A DNA stretch of 64,000 bases. Origin: JADJYF01 sp965278995. GTDB lineage: Bacteria; Pseudomonadota; Gammaproteobacteria; Ga0077536. This document shows positions 62,935 through 64,000 of the stretch, piece after piece. The position numbers were made by a program, and so were the translations under genes. The notes under the pieces were generated by a model, which was not told the origin of the DNA, did not search any database, and saw nothing but the letters and a program-made list of their open reading frames with translations. Positions within the stretch are counted from its first letter, which is position 1; the number at the start of each line of letters is the position of its first letter. The DNA lies in assembly GCA_965278995.1 (NCBI GenBank), contig OZ257136.1:5580001-5644000 (forward strand), written 5' to 3'.

Positions 62935-64000
62935 GGGAGCGGGCCTCGCTTGAGAAACCCTTTGAGCACGTTTTTCATCAGCCGCGAGACGTTGTTGTCG
63001 TAGTCATTGTGTGAAAGAGCGCCACACCAGGCCAGCGAGCCCGGCGCGAACACGGCGCCGTTGTTTGGTGTCTTGTAATAGATCATGTCGGCGCGAATCA
63101 TGGGATTCTCGTCGCCACCACCATAGTAGCCACGGACCGAGAAATGGATTTCTTCGTTGACCTGCAGCATGAGATCGGTGTGACCTTCCGATCGCGCCAG
63201 CAGGAAGGCGTTGTGCGGCGTGCCGAACTCGAGATCGTAGCGATCGATTTCGAGCCCCGCCGCACCGCCGCCGACGAGCCCGAAATCGCCGATGACTTCG
63301 TCTTTGCCGATACCCGTGAACATCCAGGCGCATTCGGGTCGCAGGCTGTCGGCCTCGCGCCGATAGTAGGTCGAGACATCGAAGCCGTAACCGGTGAAGG
63401 TGAGTCCGCACACTTTGCTTGGGATTCGCCCGCGGGCGCGCCACATGCCACCGTACTTGCCGTCGAAAGCGTTGTTGTACTCGCCGGGGTTGGCTGTCCA
63501 GGCGCGGGTGCCTGCTTCACCTTTTCGCACTTCGATGATATTGCCGTTGTCGGGATGGTACTGGCTGCACCAGTAGAAGCCATTGGCACCGAGATACATC
63601 CAGCGCCCGCCGTCGGCCTGATAAGCCTCGTAGGCGTTCAACATGCGCTCCGATGAATATTCCGGATGGCTGCCCGTGACGACGACCTGGTAACGTGACA
63701 GCAATGCAACACCTTCGCGGTCGAGATCCTCGTCGGTATGCACGTCGAACTCGAAGCCCATCTGCTCGAGCCAGTCGGTCAGATGGAGATCGGCGTTGAA
63801 CTGCCACAGCGACGGCGACAGCCAATGCCGATATTTCGGTCGCATGTTCAATATTGGCCGTAGCCGTGAGCTGTAGCACACGCCGCTGCCGTCGGAATGG
63901 CAGGAATAGGTCGAGAGACCATATTCGCGATGTTCGTTCAGATAGAGGTCGGATGCGTTCATGATCGGCACGCGGCCAGCGAGCAACTGAGCGACGATCG
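62931..64000 (-). CDS. N,N-dimethylformamidase large-subunit-like protein, 5' part outside window
   Basis: The visible C-terminal 356 or so residues are open to the right edge. They match the C-terminal domain of the dimethylformamidase large subunit (DMFA2_C-type): EHREYGLSTYSCHSDGSGVC, SSRLRPILNMRPKYRHW, LTDWLEQMGFEFDVHTDEDL, WMYLGANGFYWCSQYHPDNG. The whole family protein is about 760 residues. The enzyme cleaves small amides to formate and an amine; the actual substrate here is unknown. The gene leads an operon with a small protein, amt and a membrane protein. Confidence 0.85.
   Translation of the reverse strand, partial: IVAQLLAGRVPIMNASDLYLNEHREYGLSTYSCHSDGSGVCYSSRLRPILNMRPKYRHWLSPSLWQFNADLHLTDWLEQMGFEFDVHTDEDLDREGVALLSRYQVVVTGSHPEYSSERMLNAYEAYQADGGRWMYLGANGFYWCSQYHPDNGNIIEVRKGEAGTRAWTANPGEYNNAFDGKYGGMWRARGRIPSKVCGLTFTGYGFDVSTYYRREADSLRPECAWMFTGIGKDEVIGDFGLVGGGAAGLEIDRYDLEFGTPHNAFLLARSEGHTDLMLQVNEEIHFSVRGYYGGGDENPMIRADMIYYKTPNNGAVFAPGSLAWCGALSHNDYDNNVSRLMKNVLKGFLKRGPLP

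Noticed and set aside
1..64000. tRNA, rRNA, CRISPR, transposase or phage genes
   Set aside because: I looked through the intergenic stretches and protein frames and found no cloverleaf, repeat-spacer array, or transposase or integrase motif that I could support.

Overview
The window comes from a GC-rich proteobacterial chromosome. The best reading is an aerobic gammaproteobacterium of the Nevskiales/Steroidobacter/Xanthomonadales kind. The evidence is an intracellular PHA depolymerase, a TPP riboswitch ahead of a TonB-dependent receptor, an exosortase H module with PEP-CTERM-type proteins, and many Baeyer-Villiger monooxygenases, LLM flavin oxidoreductases and N-acyl-D-amino-acid-deacylase-like amidohydrolases. 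The placement is inference. I saw no rRNA, tRNA, CRISPR array, transposase or phage gene. Both ends cut a gene.

Layout. 0-10 kb: a cut-off coiled protein of atypical base composition, a transglutaminase-like protein lacking its catalytic His, PhaZ, a GST, a 1190-residue indolepyruvate ferredoxin oxidoreductase, an unrecognised protein and a PEP-CTERM beta-propeller-like protein. 10-17 kb: two amidohydrolases around an AraC regulator, followed by two VOC proteins. 17-22 kb: a Bcr/CflA-type exporter and a divergent string (two thioesterases, an NTF2-like protein, a GNAT and a nitrilase). 21.7-25.7 kb: a thiamine-salvage operon on the minus strand (riboswitch, SD-sequestering hairpin, TonB receptor, thiamine-binding protein, PnuT, ThiK-like kinase).

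25.8-31 kb: a HAPMO-type Baeyer-Villiger monooxygenase whose stop codon lies inside a 203-bp nested palindrome, then a VOC dioxygenase, a phenol-hydroxylase-type flavoprotein and a DUF445 protein. 31-33 kb: a double-hotdog thioesterase and an FHA protein. 33.6-41.5 kb: two paralogous LLM oxidoreductases, a third amidohydrolase, a second Baeyer-Villiger monooxygenase, and an APH-type kinase with a small partner that recalls LvaA-LvaB. 41.6-47.2 kb: PEP carboxylase, an RRM protein with a clear terminator, a large inverted repeat, and a TetR-Rieske operon behind a near-perfect 38-bp palindrome.

47.3-54.6 kb: a secreted GlcG/HbpS-like protein, a 1390-residue membrane protein with an internal duplication, a 42-residue Lys-rich protein, a second APH-type kinase and small proteins. 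54.8-64 kb: a hybrid histidine kinase, a third LLM oxidoreductase, a glycerophosphodiesterase with a sorting tail, exosortase H with its membrane partner, and an operon of a dimethylformamidase-like large subunit (cut), an unknown small protein, an Amt transporter and a 71-residue membrane protein.

The common theme is oxidation of cyclic or ketonic carbon compounds (BVMO to ester or lactone, hydrolysis, hydroxyacyl-CoA phosphorylation), plus nutrient capture (thiamine, ammonium or amide nitrogen) and envelope protein sorting. No single large pathway can be proven from the sequence alone.
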